A stretch of DNA of 64,000 nucleotides. It comes from Heloderma charlesbogerti (lineage: Eukaryota > Chordata > Lepidosauria > Squamata > Helodermatidae). The stretch is taken from the NCBI GenBank assembly GCA_026122225.1, contig JANEZZ010001623.1, positions 827,501 through 891,500 on the forward strand, written 5' to 3'. A program made the translations under genes and the position numbers. Under the pieces are notes generated by a model. The model worked only from the letters and a program-made list of their open reading frames with translations. It made no database searches and was not told where the DNA came from. How positions within the stretch are numbered: the first letter of the stretch is position 1; each line of letters begins with the position of its first letter. Below, piece after piece: positions 23,700 through 34,530 of the stretch.

Positions 23700-25870
23700 C
23701 ACCCCAAAATGCGAGGGGTTACTCTATCCCAGCTGTGCCCTCCTGGGTACTCGGTGTAACACCAACACCGACTCGAGGGCTGGGGAGGGGGGTTTGCTGT
23801 GGTCTGTAGGAATTTGATCTCGCTCCCTGGGTTTCCTGTTCATTCATGTGCGGAGCTTGAGTGTCTGTACCTTGTGTTGGGTACCCGGGACAGATTAGGG
23901 ATTTTGCTGGTGCACCACCCACCCTGCTACCCATCAAGACTCCCTGCCTGAGCTGACAGAGGTGGTCTCGGACTTGGTGTTGAGGGCCCCTAGGATGATG
24001 GTTCTGGGGGATTTCAACTTCCATGCTGAGGCTGCTGTATCTGGGGCAGCTCAGGACTTCATGGCTGCTGTGACAACCATGGGGCTGGCCCAACATGTAA
24101 TCAGCCCAGCGCATGTAAAAGGACATATGCTTGATCTGGTTTTCTCGACTGGGCAGGAGGATGATTATCTGAAAGTGTGGGAATTAACATCTGTCCCCTT
24201 GTCACGGTGGGATCACTTCCTACTGAGGTTTAGACTCTCGGCAGCCTTTCCCTCTGCAAGGTTGGAGGACCTACTAAAATGGTCCGCCCATGGAGGCTAA
24301 TGGATGCTGGTATGGCTGGTGCTCCTGTCAAAGCCCAGGTCGCTCTGTGGAATGCAAAGATGACTCGGGCGGTTGACACGATCTTGCCCAAGCGCCCTCT
24401 CCCTCTGAACAGAGCCCGGCCACCTCCTTGGTATACTCACGAGCTGAGGGCAATGAAGCAAGGGGAGATGGCTAGAATGCAGGTGGAGGAAAACCCGTGC
24501 TGATCTGACGAACACAGGTTAGAGCTCATTATCAAGCCTACTCTGGGATGGTGAGGGTGGCAAAGAGATATTTCTTTTCCACCAGCATTGTATCTCCTCA
24601 GTGTCATCCAGCGGAGGCTTTCCAAGTGGTTTGTGGCCAGGGAGAGAAACTGTAGAACCTTTGGTAGCATGCTGTGACGAGTTTGCACGGCACTTTGAAG
24701 ATAAAGTCGGCCAGATGAATTGGACACCACAATTAATGCAGTTCCATTAATAGAGGCGTCCAGAGCACTGTCTGGTCCAGTTTTATTCGATGAGTTTCAG
24801 TTATTAAGGCCCGAGGATGCAGACAATGTGCTTGGCCACGTCCGGTTGACCACGTCTGTGCTCAACCCTTGCCCTTCATGGCTTATTTCATCAAACAAGG
24901 AGGGGATGTCCAGCTGGGTCTAGGAGATTGTAAATTCCTCTTTGAGAGAGGGAGTGGTGCCGGCCCTTTAAAAGAGGCAGTAATCAGCCCAGTCCTGGAA
25001 AAGCCTAACCTGGACCCAGAGGGTTAACAACTACAGGCTGGTGGCCAACATCCCCCTTCCTGGGCAAGGTGCTTGAGCAGATGGCTGCAAGACAACTCCA
25101 GGCACTCTTGAATGAAATGGATTATCTAGATCTATTTCAATCAGGCTTCAGGCCTGGTTTTGGAACGGGAACTGCTTTGGTCGCCCTGTGGGATGACCTT
25201 TGCCAGAGAGGGACAGAGGGAGTGCGACCCTGTTGATTCTCCTGGACCTCTCAGTGGCTTTCGATACCATCAACCATGGTATCCTTCTGGATAGGTTGTT
25301 TGGGCTGGGAGTTGGAGACACTGCATTGCAGTGGTTCCGCCCCTACTTGGATAGCCGATTCCAGAAGGTGGTGCTGGGGGATTATTGCCTTATGCCTTGG
25401 CAATTATGCCATGGGGTTCCACAGGGCTATATTTTATCACCTATGCTGTTAAACATCTACATGAAACGGATGGGGGAGGCTATCCAGAGGGGTGGGCTGG
25501 GGTGCCATCAGTATGCAGATGACACCCAGCTCCACCTCGCTTTTTCATCAAATCCAGGTGAGGCAGCGGGTGCTCTGAATTCAGTGCCTGGGCATGGTAA
25601 TGGACTGGATGAGGGCCAATCAATTGACAAGATAGAGGTACTGTTAGCGGATGGTTCATCTGCCCAGCTAGGTGATGTTTAACCTGTTCTGGAGGGGTTT
25701 ACACTCCCCCTAAAGGACAGGTTCATAGTTTGGGGGTGCTCTTGGACCCAGAACTGTCACTTGAGGCACAGTTGAACTCAGTGGCATGTGTCACTTTTTA
25801 TCAGCTTAGACTGATATACCAACTATGTCCTTATCTGAGCAGAGATAGCCTAGTTACAGTTATCCATGCT

Positions 25871-25878
25871 CTGATAAC
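25871..25878. repeat. hAT target-site duplication, left
   Basis: CTGATAAC directly before the element start. The partner at 26646-26653 is TTGATAAC, 7 of 8 identical. Confidence 0.75.
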
Positions 25879-26645
25879 TAGGGATGTCAGAGAATTCCAC
25901 CACGGATCTCGGTGAGGCCGAATGCCAGTGCATTCGGGCCCCCAAAATCCGTGGCGGAACGAAGCCCCCTGCCCCCCCCCACGAAAGGTGCGTGAAACGG
26001 AGTACTTACCTGCGGCCGTTCATGCTGCCATTTGCGTCCCTGCGGAGGCCGTGATAGGCTACCTAAATATTTATGTAGCCTATCACGGCAAAAAGGGGGG
26101 GGGACGCAAATGGCGGCAGCTACGGCGGCCACCATTTGCGTTCTCTTTGTTTTGCCCTGATAGGCTACGTAAATATTTACGTAGCCTATTACAGCAAGAG
26201 ACGGGCGCAAATGGCGCAGTGGCCACCATTTGCGCCCCTGTCTTTTGCCATAATAGACTACGTAAATATTTACATAGCCTATCATGGCAAAAAAAAAGGG
26301 AACGCAAATGGCGGCCGCCGTAGCTGCCGCCATTTGTGCCCCCCCCCCTTTTTTGCTGTGATAGGCTACATAAATATTTATGTAGTCTATCACGGCAAAA
26401 TACAGGGACGCACGTGGTGGTGGCTATGGCAGCTGCCATTTGCGTCCCTGTGCAGGCTGCCCAGCAGCCAGATGCCTGGCTGCCCAGCGGCCGGATGGAT
26501 GGCTGGACGTGGCCCCGGCCGGCAGCTTTGCGGAATCACTGCGGAGCGGAGCCGGCCAGGGAGAATTTTGGGGGGAGGGACAGAGCGCCTCCCCCCATCG
26601 CGAATGTCACCCTTCGAAAAGGTAAGTTACTTTCGTACATCTCTA
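25879..26645. mobile_element. Non-autonomous hAT element with internal palindrome array
   Basis: The element starts TAGGGATGTCAGAGAATTCC and ends TTTCGTACATCTCTA. The termini TAGGGATGT and ACATCTCTA are inverted repeats with one mismatch. It is flanked by near-identical 8-bp duplications and lies inside the L2-like LINE, whose sequence continues on the other side. An 8-bp duplication and TAGGGATG ends are the hAT signature. There is no transposase: the interior has a left hairpin (CCACGGAT 25900-25907 with ATCCGTGG 25947-25954), four tandem palindromic units (about 26020-26455) and a GC-rich right arm. Open frames on both strands across the array arise because the repeats are self-complementary and are not taken as genes. 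Confidence 0.85.
26020..26455. repeat. Four tandem palindromic units
   Basis: Each unit has an AT-centred palindrome around TAAATATTTA, with arms reading GATAGGCTAC and GTAGCCTATC, and is bordered by halves of a second palindrome (CGCAAATGGCGGC with GCCGCCATTTGCG). Palindrome centres are at 26068/26069, 26174/26175, 26267/26268 and 26375/26376, spacings of 106, 93 and 108 bp. The second centre has 30 perfectly paired bases (26160-26189). The others pair at about 20 of 21, 20 of 23 and 23 of 25 positions per arm. Poly-A, poly-G and poly-C runs fill the spacers. Confidence 0.92.
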
Positions 26646-26653
26646 TTGATAAC
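26646..26653. repeat. hAT target-site duplication, right
   Basis: TTGATAAC, partner of CTGATAAC at 25871-25878. LINE sequence resumes here. Confidence 0.75.
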
Positions 26654-27315
26654 CTCTCATCTGGATTACTGCAGTCTGTTATACATGGGGCTGCATTTGA
26701 AAATGGTCCAGAAACTTCAGCTGGTCCAAAATAGGGCAGCAAGATTGTTAACAAGGACTAGCCAACAAGATCACATTATGCCAGTACTTTTCCAGCCACA
26801 CTGGCTGCAAGTCCATTTCTGGGCCAGATTCAAAGTGCTAGTATGACATTAAAAGCCCTAAATGGCTTGGGGCCAGGTTATCTTAAGGATTGCCTCCTCC
26901 CATGTGTGCCTGCTTGGACCCTAATATCCTCAGGGGTCCTTCTCCGGGAGCCCTCACCAAAGGAAGTGTGGCGGGTGGAGGAAGAGGGCCTTTTCTGCTG
27001 TGGCCCCCCTGCTGTGGAATGAGCTCCTTAGAGAGGTTCGCCTGGCACCTACATTGTACCACTTCCAGTTCCAGGTGAAAATGCTTTTATTCTCCCAATA
27101 TTTTAGCTTCCTAATCTTTTAGCTTTGGTGTTTTAAATCTGTATTTTAAATTTCTGCCTTGCTGCTAGGTTTTATTCTGGTTCTACTGTTATATTGTGGT
27201 TTTAAGGTTTCATATTTTATATTGTTTTATGCTGCATTGTTTTATGGTTTTAATTTTTGTGAACCGCCCAGAGAGCTTTGGCTACTGGATGGTATAGAAA
27301 TGAAATAAATGAACT

Positions 27316-28502
27316 GACAACACAGAAATTTCAAAATATATTTAAAGCTTAAACGTTTCAGCTTCCTACCTCATCAGTAGCTGTGATGTTAAATGGATAC
27401 CAAGAGTGGCAGTTTGGAACACTGGGACAAGAAAATTTCTAAGGAGTAATTGTATGTGTGTGTTACTTAAACCTGGCGGGGCGGGGTTGGAGAAGCACCA
27501 CAAGAGAAACCGTAACAGCTAGGAAGTGGAACTGCTGTCTTCAGATACAAGTCAGTCTCCGAATACAAGGTTGCATGGTAGATTGCATCTGAACATGGAG
27601 GTTCTTTCTACTGTCTAGCTGTTTTGGCTTCTCTCTGGTGGTGGCCTCCTTAAAAAAGAAAAGAAAAGGTAACTGATATTTGGGCAAGTCAGTAAACAAC
27701 TGATGGGTTGTTGTGCACACGTGGGGGAGAGCAGGCACACTGCCTCCCACATGCCTGCCACTTCTGCTTTTAACAAACAACCCACAATTGGTCGGGTCGT
27801 AGATTGTTGAGCATGATATGCAAACGCAGAGTGCTGGGTGGCTTAGGGGCTAAAAAACCCAGTGGTTAACCCATGGTTTATTGTTGAGTTAACTTAAACA
27901 ACCCAGCACTCCGCTTTCACAACCTATGATCCAGCCAATTGTACGTTATTGATGAAAAGCGGAAGTGGCTGGTTCATCCCCTCCCTCCCACTTGTCCCCA
28001 ACAGCATATGGGTTGTTTAACCCATGGGCTATCATTATGTGCAAACTGGGCCACTATCTCAGCCTGACCAACCTCACCTGGAAGTAAGCTTTCTTTGAAC
28101 ACAGTGGAAATTACTTTCAAGTGAACAGGGTGTAACACTACACTGTCCTGTGAACATAGGGAAGGAAGGAATCAAGAGGATTTACTTCTATACAAGAAAA
28201 TCCCTGCTGGATCATACCAAAGTGGGTCCATCTATTTCAGCATCCTATTTTCCAACAGTGGGTGACCAGATGTAACAAGAGAGAGGGGGAATACCAGATT
28301 GCATCTACTATGGACTACCTATCTGACTGTAATTGAGACTGTAATTGCCTAGCTGGATCACACCAAAGATCCATCTAGACCAGCATCTCTGGAACCTCTG
28401 GGAAGTCAAAAAACAGGGCACAAAAGGGCAACAAACAGCTCTCCCTTGTGAATGTAGATAGGAAAATGGAGGTGCTGCTGATCAGTCTCTCCTGTATGAA
28501 TT
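27316..28502. other. Mixed repeats, no gene
   Basis: Contains a member of the GCATGGTAGA repeat (27480-27660), a palindromic MITE (27695-28055, listed separately) and two tandem-like blocks at 28190-28280 and 28335-28460. Those blocks share GCTGGATCA.ACCAAAG, TCCATCTA and CAGCATC, the wording of a common reptile LINE/SINE 3' end. Nothing coding was recognised. Confidence 0.5.
27695..28055. mobile_element. Palindromic MITE (GATGGGTTGT family)
   Basis: The left end has AACTGATGGGTTGTTGTGCA and the right end ATGGGCTATCATTATGTGCA. GGGTTGTTTAACCC is at 28010-28023, and the interior is mirrored by CAACCCACAATTGG.. and CCAGCCAATTGTACG... A relative lies at 20265-20548. Confidence 0.5.
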
Positions 28503-30436
28503 TGCTTTGTTTGTTGTTTATTCGTTCAGTCGCTTCCGACTCTTCATGACTTCATAGACCAGCCCACGTCAGAGCTTCCTGTTGGCCGTCGCCACCCCCA
28601 GCTCCTCCAAGGTCGAGTCTGTCACCTCCAGAAGACAGGATACCCTGGAGAAGATGCTGATGCTAGGGAAAGTGGAAGGCAAAAGGGCAAGATCCATCCA
28701 TCTTGCCCTTTTGCCTTCCACTTTCCCTAGCATCAGCATCTTCTCCAGGGTATCCTGTCTTCTCATGATATGGCCAGAGTACTTCAGTTTTGCCTTTAAT
28801 ATCCTTCCCTCAAGTGAGCAGTCTGGCTTTATTTCCTGGAGTATGGACTCGTTTGATCTTCTAGCAGTCCAAGGCACTTTCAGAATTTTCCTCCAGCACC
28901 ACAGTTCAAAAGCATCTGTCTTCCTTCGCTCAGCCTTCCTTATGGTCCAGCTCGCGCAGCCACAGGTTACTACGGGGAATACCATTGCTTTAACTATGCG
29001 GACCTTTGTTGTCAGTGTGATGTCTCTGCTTTTAACTATTTTATCAAGATTTGTCATTGCTCTCCTCCCAAGAAGTAAACATCTTCTGATTTCCTGGCTG
29101 CAGTCAGCGTCTGCAGTAATCTTTGCACCTAGAAAGACAAAGTCTGTCACTGCCTCCACATTTTCTCCCTCTATTTGCCAGTTATCAATCAAGCTGGTTG
29201 CCATAATCTCGTTTTTTTGAGGTTTAACTGCAACCCAGCTTTTGCACTTTCTTCTTTCACCTTCGTCATGAGGTTCCTCAGCTCCTCCTCGCTTTCAGCC
29301 ATCAAAGTGGTATCGTCTGCATATTGGAGATTGTTAATGTTTCTTCCAGCGATTTTAACTCCAGCCTTGGCTTCATCAAGCTCAGCGTGTCGCATGACGT
29401 GGTCTGCGTACAGGTTGAATAGGTAGGATGAGAGTATGCAACCCTGCCGTACTCCTTTCCCAATCTTAAACCAGTCTGTTGATCCGTGGTCTGTTCTTAC
29501 CGTTGATACTTGGTCGTTATACAGATTCCTCAGGAGGCAGACAAGATGACTTGGTATCCCCATCCCACCAAGAACTTGCCACAGTTTGTTATGATCCACA
29601 CAGTCAAAGGCTTTAGAATAGTCAATAAAACAGAAATAGATGTTTTTCTGAAACTCCCTGGCTTTCTCCATTATCCAGTGGATATTGGCAATTTGGTCTC
29701 GAGTTCCTTTGCCTTTTCTAAACCCAGCTTGTACATCTGGCAATTCTCGTTCCATGAATTGCTGGAGTCTGCCTTGCAAGATCTTGAGCATTACCTTACT
29801 GGCATGTGAAATAAGTGCCACTGTTCGATAGTTTGAACATTCTTTGGTGCTTCCCTTTTTTGGTATGGGGATATAGGTTGATCTTTTCCAATCTGTTGGC
29901 CATTCTTGTGTTTTCCAAATTTGCTGGCATATGGCATGCATCACCTTGACAGCATCACCTTGCAAGATTTTCAACAGTTCAGCTGGGATACTGTCATCTC
30001 CTGCTGCCTTGTTATTAGCAATGCTTCTTAAGGCCCATTCAACCTCACTCTTCAGGATGTCTGGCTCTAGCTCACTGACCACACCATCAAATCTATCCCC
30101 GATATTATTATCCTTCCTATACAGATCTTCTGTATATTCTTGCCACCTTTTCTTGCTCTCTTCTGCTTCTGTTAGGTCCTTGCCATCGTTGTTTTTGATC
30201 ATACCCATTTTTGCCTGGAATTTACCGCCGATGTTTCTAATTTTCTGGAAGAGGTCTCTTGTCCTTCCTATTCTATTATCTTCTTCCGCTTCCGGCATTG
30301 CTTGTTTAAAAATAATTCCTTATCTCTTCTGGCTAACCTCTGGAATTCTGCATTTAATTGGGCATATCTCCCCCAGCACTGTTGCCTTTTGCTTTCCTTC
30401 TTTCTTGGGCTGCTTCCAGTGTCTCAGCAGACAGCT
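28503..30436 (-). mobile_element. RTE-BovB LINE (copy 3), long but inactive
   Basis: The minus strand encodes, from 30298 downwards, the region before the RT (RTRDLFQKIRNIGGKFQAKM) and then a nearly intact reverse transcriptase. It includes FCFIDYSKAFDCVDHNKLWQ, GKGVRQGCILSSYLFNLYAD and the catalytic box NNLQYADDTTLMAESEEE. A frameshift near 29205 leads to the thumb/C-terminal part (28569-29204). The endonuclease is absent, so it is 5' truncated. The 3' end has the same CTTCCGACTCTTCATGACTT variant as copy 1. A perfect 64-bp inverted duplication at 28630-28763 disrupts the last coding block. Confidence 0.93.
28630..28763. repeat. Perfect 64-bp inverted duplication
   Basis: The left arm 28630-28693 is the exact reverse complement of the right arm 28700-28763, separated only by CCATCC. 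The right arm is normal BovB sequence. The related copy 1 has only one version of it, so the left arm is an inverted copy added to this element. Confidence 0.97.
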
Positions 30437-31290
30437 GAGACATGAATTTGCTTAGCTTCTTAAAAAATAGTAATCTAAACTAGTGACTATCGTCATCATT
30501 TCTTTTCTTTGAACCTGTTTGTGCATGTGTATTATAGGCTATCAAAATATATATTAAAAATATCAATAGGTAACTCAGTGGCTTTTTAAAAGATATATCT
30601 GTTTTCTATTTCATAGAATGAGTTCAGACTGATGAAGGTAGTTTTTAGAATTCCGATGGTGTCCACCTTTGTTCTGAGGGGTCGCAGGTGTTTCTGGAGA
30701 ACATTGCTTATTCTGTAAGAGAGTTTCTAGCATCCAGTAGGTGAACTGAGAGATGTGCAGTCAGTTTCTTCATTGTGACAATTTACGAGCAAAGTGTTAC
30801 GTCCATGTCCACCAGATGTAATTGGGTTCAAGAACTAGTTTGTATCTTTGTCATTTAGATTAGTTTCTGAAATCTTTGGGGAGTAGTTCTTTTCTGCTTT
30901 GTGAGGAAAGCATGGAACAATACAGCACTTTTTTAAAGAGTGGGATCTACTTTCCTTTCACTTGTCACTTGGTAATGGCTAATATAAAGACAATATGTAA
31001 TGCTTCTTTCAGTGTTGAAAACGTATAACCAACATTTAAGTGGTAGTAAGAAAATTGTCACTGAACATTTAGTTTCCACAACAGCTGAGAAAGTTTATTT
31101 TTTAGGTCTAGAAAATTCATATTTGATTTGGGGTGAGTGTTATCTTGGCCATAAAGTTAGTACTAATGCAATGTCCTGACTTATTATCTCAAAACCACTT
31201 AGTCTCCCTCAATCCATATACATTTATTTCTTTGATGCTAGAATTGAACTATTTGATGTAGTTTCTTTTGTTTTTATTTCTGCTTTGTAG
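30437..31290. other. Non-coding stretch, nothing assigned
   Basis: AT-rich, without recognised repeat ends. If the Helitron start at 31315 is right, its 5' terminus should lie in or near this stretch, but no convincing terminal motif was seen. Confidence 0.5.
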
Positions 31291-31440
31291 GAAGGAAAGA
31301 GTGAATGTGTAATTATGCCTACGCGTTTACAGCAGCAGCGTAAGGCAAGACGCCTACGATATCAGCAGAAGAAAGGTAAGGCTGTAGAAAACCCAGTACA
31401 TAGGGCCTCAGTACAAGCTTCTTTACACCACATCTGACTG
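31291..31440 (+). pseudogene. Probable start of Helitron ORF (splice-compatible fragment)
   Basis: An ATG at 31315 opens a basic N-terminus (MPTRLQQQRKARRLRYQQKK) that continues GKAVENPVHRASVQAS before DIRS-end sequence takes over. The ENPVHRASVQAS wording resembles the repeated basic heptad-like N-terminal region of vertebrate Helitron proteins, and other Helitron parts follow downstream on the same strand. The fragment is also bordered by a good acceptor (TTCTGCTTTGTAG, ending 31290) and a donor (GTAAGG at 31376), so an exon of 85 bp is an alternative reading. I favour a Helitron origin at moderate confidence. A non-coding or coding ADNP upstream exon is the competing view. Confidence 0.45.
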
Positions 31441-31600
31441 AGAACTTTTCTGTACATTCTTTTTGCAAAGCTGAATGACACTGACATAATTTTGTTAATA
31501 GTTTGTGATAACAGACCACTGAGGAACATACTTTTGTTTCCAGAAATACCTTCACTTAGACTTTCTCTTTTGAACTGCTCTCTTTATTTTTTGAGTTGAC
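31409..31600. repeat. DIRS-region inverted terminal repeat, left
   Basis: The reverse complement of this stretch aligns with 36970-37173 over about 190 bp, with shared words such as TTAACAAAATTATGT, TTTGCAAAAAGAATGTACAG and AGAGAAAG.CTAAGTG. The two copies lie at the outer edges of DIRS-like coding remnants, where DIRS elements carry inverted terminal repeats. Confidence 0.7.
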
Positions 31601-34530
31601 CCACTTCTTACTGTTGGTTCTTCATAGTCTCTGTGCCTCTTTGCCTGCATGGAGACCCATTCAGGAACCTTCTAAAGCTAAGGAATTTTGGCAGTAACCT
31701 GCCCTCACATCCCAGAGCTCATATTCCATAGTGAGCCTCCTCCTGTTCACACTCAGTTCTTCAGCCACCAGGTTGGTTGCATTGTGACTTGACCCACCTG
31801 AGACCACTGAACCACTGTCAGACCTGCCCGTTTTGCTGGTTCTGACAGCCTTGGTATCAACAGTGGACCCATCCCCTCTGTTGCTCTCTCAGTTTCGTTT
31901 TGGCAAAATAACAAAGCATACAGGATCCAGTATTGCAAAGAAGTTGTAGTCCCAAGCCTTGGTGCATACCAGGGCTAGGAAAAAGAAGAAACATTCAAAG
32001 CAGTCCCCTGACCCACCTGCATTGGACCTGATCCCAGAACTCTCAGGTCAGTTCCTGGCTCTTGAAAAGTCTTGTCCTTTGGATCCAGTCCTACCACTGC
32101 CATCAGCACTAACCCTGCTGGAACCAAATATCGAGGGCATGTCTCGTGCCATGGCTTTAGACCCTCCATCTTCTGGGGTTCGCTTATAGGGTCAGCATCT
32201 GAAGGTGAAGTTTGAGACCAGTCAAACCACCTCAAACACAAATCCCATGTTGAAGCAGATGTCCATTATATCGCCGTAGTAGATCCCTACACCACTGTCA
32301 CTCCCCTTGTTCATGCAGGAGATCTCCAGATTTGGTGTATTTAGGCTATTTCTATGATGATCACCAGAGATGGAGATTGTCGTGGTAGGTCCCTCTTAAA
32401 TGCTGGCGCTGGCACTCACCATCCTGTTCTTGGAGCCACTGCTCTCCTCATCAGACTTCACCATTTCATCACTTACTCCAAGATGCCTCTTGGTGCCATG
32501 ACAGCTATGCTGATAAGGACTGGGACTGGAGATACTATTATTAATGTGGTCCTTCCCCATCTCAATGGCCCCCATCCAGTACAGTCTCAAGGCCACCCTC
32601 TTGACTTGTCTTCCACTCCTCCAATAGCCATTCCTTCAGTCTTGGTCACCTCAATACCAACCGCTTCTAGGCAAGCCATCTCTTGCTGACAGTCTTTGTT
32701 ACCAGTGCCTCACCTGCTCGCTTCGGCACCAAAAGCCTTGTCCATGCAGCACCTGCACTCCAGGTCATCTTGTGCATACTGTCCTTTTCCTCTGCAGTTC
32801 TCAAAGAATTGGCACTGAGGTCCCTTTCAGCCGCCCACTCCCAATTCCCTCCTGCCTCCCTCCTCCCACCAGCCTCCACGGGCATTGCTACCGCAGCTCA
32901 GCAGGACCCCTTCTGAGAACCACAACCTGGAGATTAGGACCTCTTTTGCCTTCGGAAATGCCAGACTGTTCATTGAACGGGGTCATACAGATGGTCCACT
33001 TCATAGGTCTAGAAGTACACCAGCTTCAGACCCATATAAACATCCAGCGTTCCAGGCTGCACAGACAGAAGCCTTGGCTCTGGTGGCTAGCCCAGTGCTG
33101 TCTGCCTTCTGCATCCCAGCAAGGTACCCTGAACCAAGGCTTCCTCCATGTCACCCACATTGTGGAGGCTAGAACACCTGAATGGAATGCAGGAGATGAA
33201 CATCTGCTTCTTATGCAAGCACCCCATGCTGAATTTAATCATCATTAAGGTGGTCCAAGGGAAGTCTCAAAAAGCGTACTCTGCCCTGTCGCTAAAGAGG
33301 GGTGAAGGCTAGATGAGTGGGTCACAGGGTCTACTCCTCTGCAGCATTAGGACTTAGAGTTGCCAATTACCAAGACTGCCTGTTGAGATACTAGCTTTTC
33401 CTCTGGGAAGATGTAGGCACTCTTGTTGAGCATCTCCCTACGAACAAGACAGAACTTTCCTGAATATTACAAAAGGAAGCCTCGGGAGTAGACAGGCAAC
33501 AAATTACTACTTCCCATATGGCTTACTGTGATTTAAAAGCCATGATAGGAGTAATAGCGCTCCTGTGCCACGCTTGGTTTCATACTGTGGTGCGTCACTC
33601 AAGCCCAGGCCCACCCCAGAGATCTCCTGTTTCATTCCACCACTGACTATGCCCTTCACAGGGTGCAAAAAAATGAAAAGTAATGCCAAGCAACTCAGCT
33701 TAGGGTCCACAACTACAAAGTAACATTCTTGCCCTTGGTATTGAGGCTCTTCGAGCTGCTGCTCTTATAGATCAACTAGTATGCAACCACAGGTGAAATC
33801 CTCAGCAGGGCTACAAGAGGCCCTTTTTGGCTTTGAAAGACCAGTTCGCTGCATCCCAAAAGATGGGGGATATCTCCAGGAGGCATCTTTGACTCTATAT
33901 CCCCACCCCTGTTTTCTTGGATAATACTGTGCCGCTTCGGAGACAGGCTAGCCAGGTTCACATATGATCCCTCATAATTGGCAATGCTGGCTAGGGCTGA
34001 TGGGAGTTGTGGCTTTCCAGATGTTTTAGCTTACAAGTTGCCTACTCCACCATTCCACCCTCTGGTCCAGTATTAAGCACACCATTTTCTGTCCTTACAG
34101 AGGAAGTAATCTCCCTCACGGAAAAAGGGGCACTAGAACCATTCCCTTTGGGAAATGACCACAGAGGTTTCCATTCCCAGTACTTTACTGTCCCCAAGTA
34201 AGATAGTAGACTTCGTCCTATCTTAGACCTTCATGCTCTCAACTCCAGTTCTGATGATGATGTTGTCAGGCATCCTTCTGTTAATGAAAGGGGAAGGATT
34301 TAAGGCAGGAAACCCCACCTCCTACCTCAGTGTGCATGCCTCAGGGTGTGGCTACTCTCCTCAGTACCTCGAGACTGCTACAGCAGCTAGATAAGATATT
34401 GTGGATGTAGACTACACCTGTGTGGGTATGGCAAGTGTGTTGTGCGAATGCACAGATGACCACTCAAAAAACCACAATTGCAGTAAGTAACCTGTCCTCC
34501 TTCATTGTGGTCTCTGTGCATCACACATAT
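31601..34530 (+). mobile_element. DIRS-like retrotransposon remnant, plus-strand half
   Basis: After the inverted end there is a Pro/Ser-rich gag-like region (about 31959-33250). Then, at 34100-34240, the start of a DIRS reverse transcriptase can be read: EEVISLTEKGALEPFPL, GFHSQYFTVPK and, after one stop, LRPILDLHALNS. The sequence then breaks off into a terminal-type sequence (ATGCACAGATGACCACTCAA near 34450). Foldback MITE sequence is present at 33970-34040. The copy is heavily damaged and lacks the RNase H and recombinase parts. Confidence 0.6.

Larger units (their letters stand above)
23700..27315 (+). mobile_element. L2-like LINE, nearly full length, disrupted
   Basis: Endonuclease at about 23940-24290, with LTEVVSDLVL-like reading, MMVLGDFNFHAEA and HMLDLVFSTG. 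A linker follows with AVDTILPKRPLPLNRARPPP and WYTHELRAMK (24279-24490). Reverse transcriptase spans 24950-25680 with LLILLDLSVAFDTINHGILL, GVPQGYILSPMLLNIYMK and the catalytic HQYADDTQLHL near 25500. The C-terminal part and 3' end resume after the inserted hAT element and finish with GTGAACCGCCCAGAGAGC.. and AGAAATGAAATAAATGAA near 27310. Frame breaks near 24300, 24500, 24920, 25190 and 25680 show it is inactive. It is the most complete LINE in the window. Confidence 0.88.

Noticed and set aside
25887..26846. Open frames of 118-236 codons on both strands over the palindrome array, with a repeated IGYVNIYVAYHGKK-like motif
   Set aside because: The same motif appears on both strands because the repeats are self-complementary. 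The frames follow the array, not any protein family.
28582..29220. Plus-strand 212-codon frame over BovB copy 3
   Set aside because: Antisense of the BovB coding strand and partly created by the inverted duplication; the minus strand has the recognisable protein.
32396..33248. Frames of 66-158 codons on both strands as host genes
   Set aside because: They lie inside the DIRS remnant between inverted ends, are Pro/Ser-rich, and lack any host-protein resemblance.
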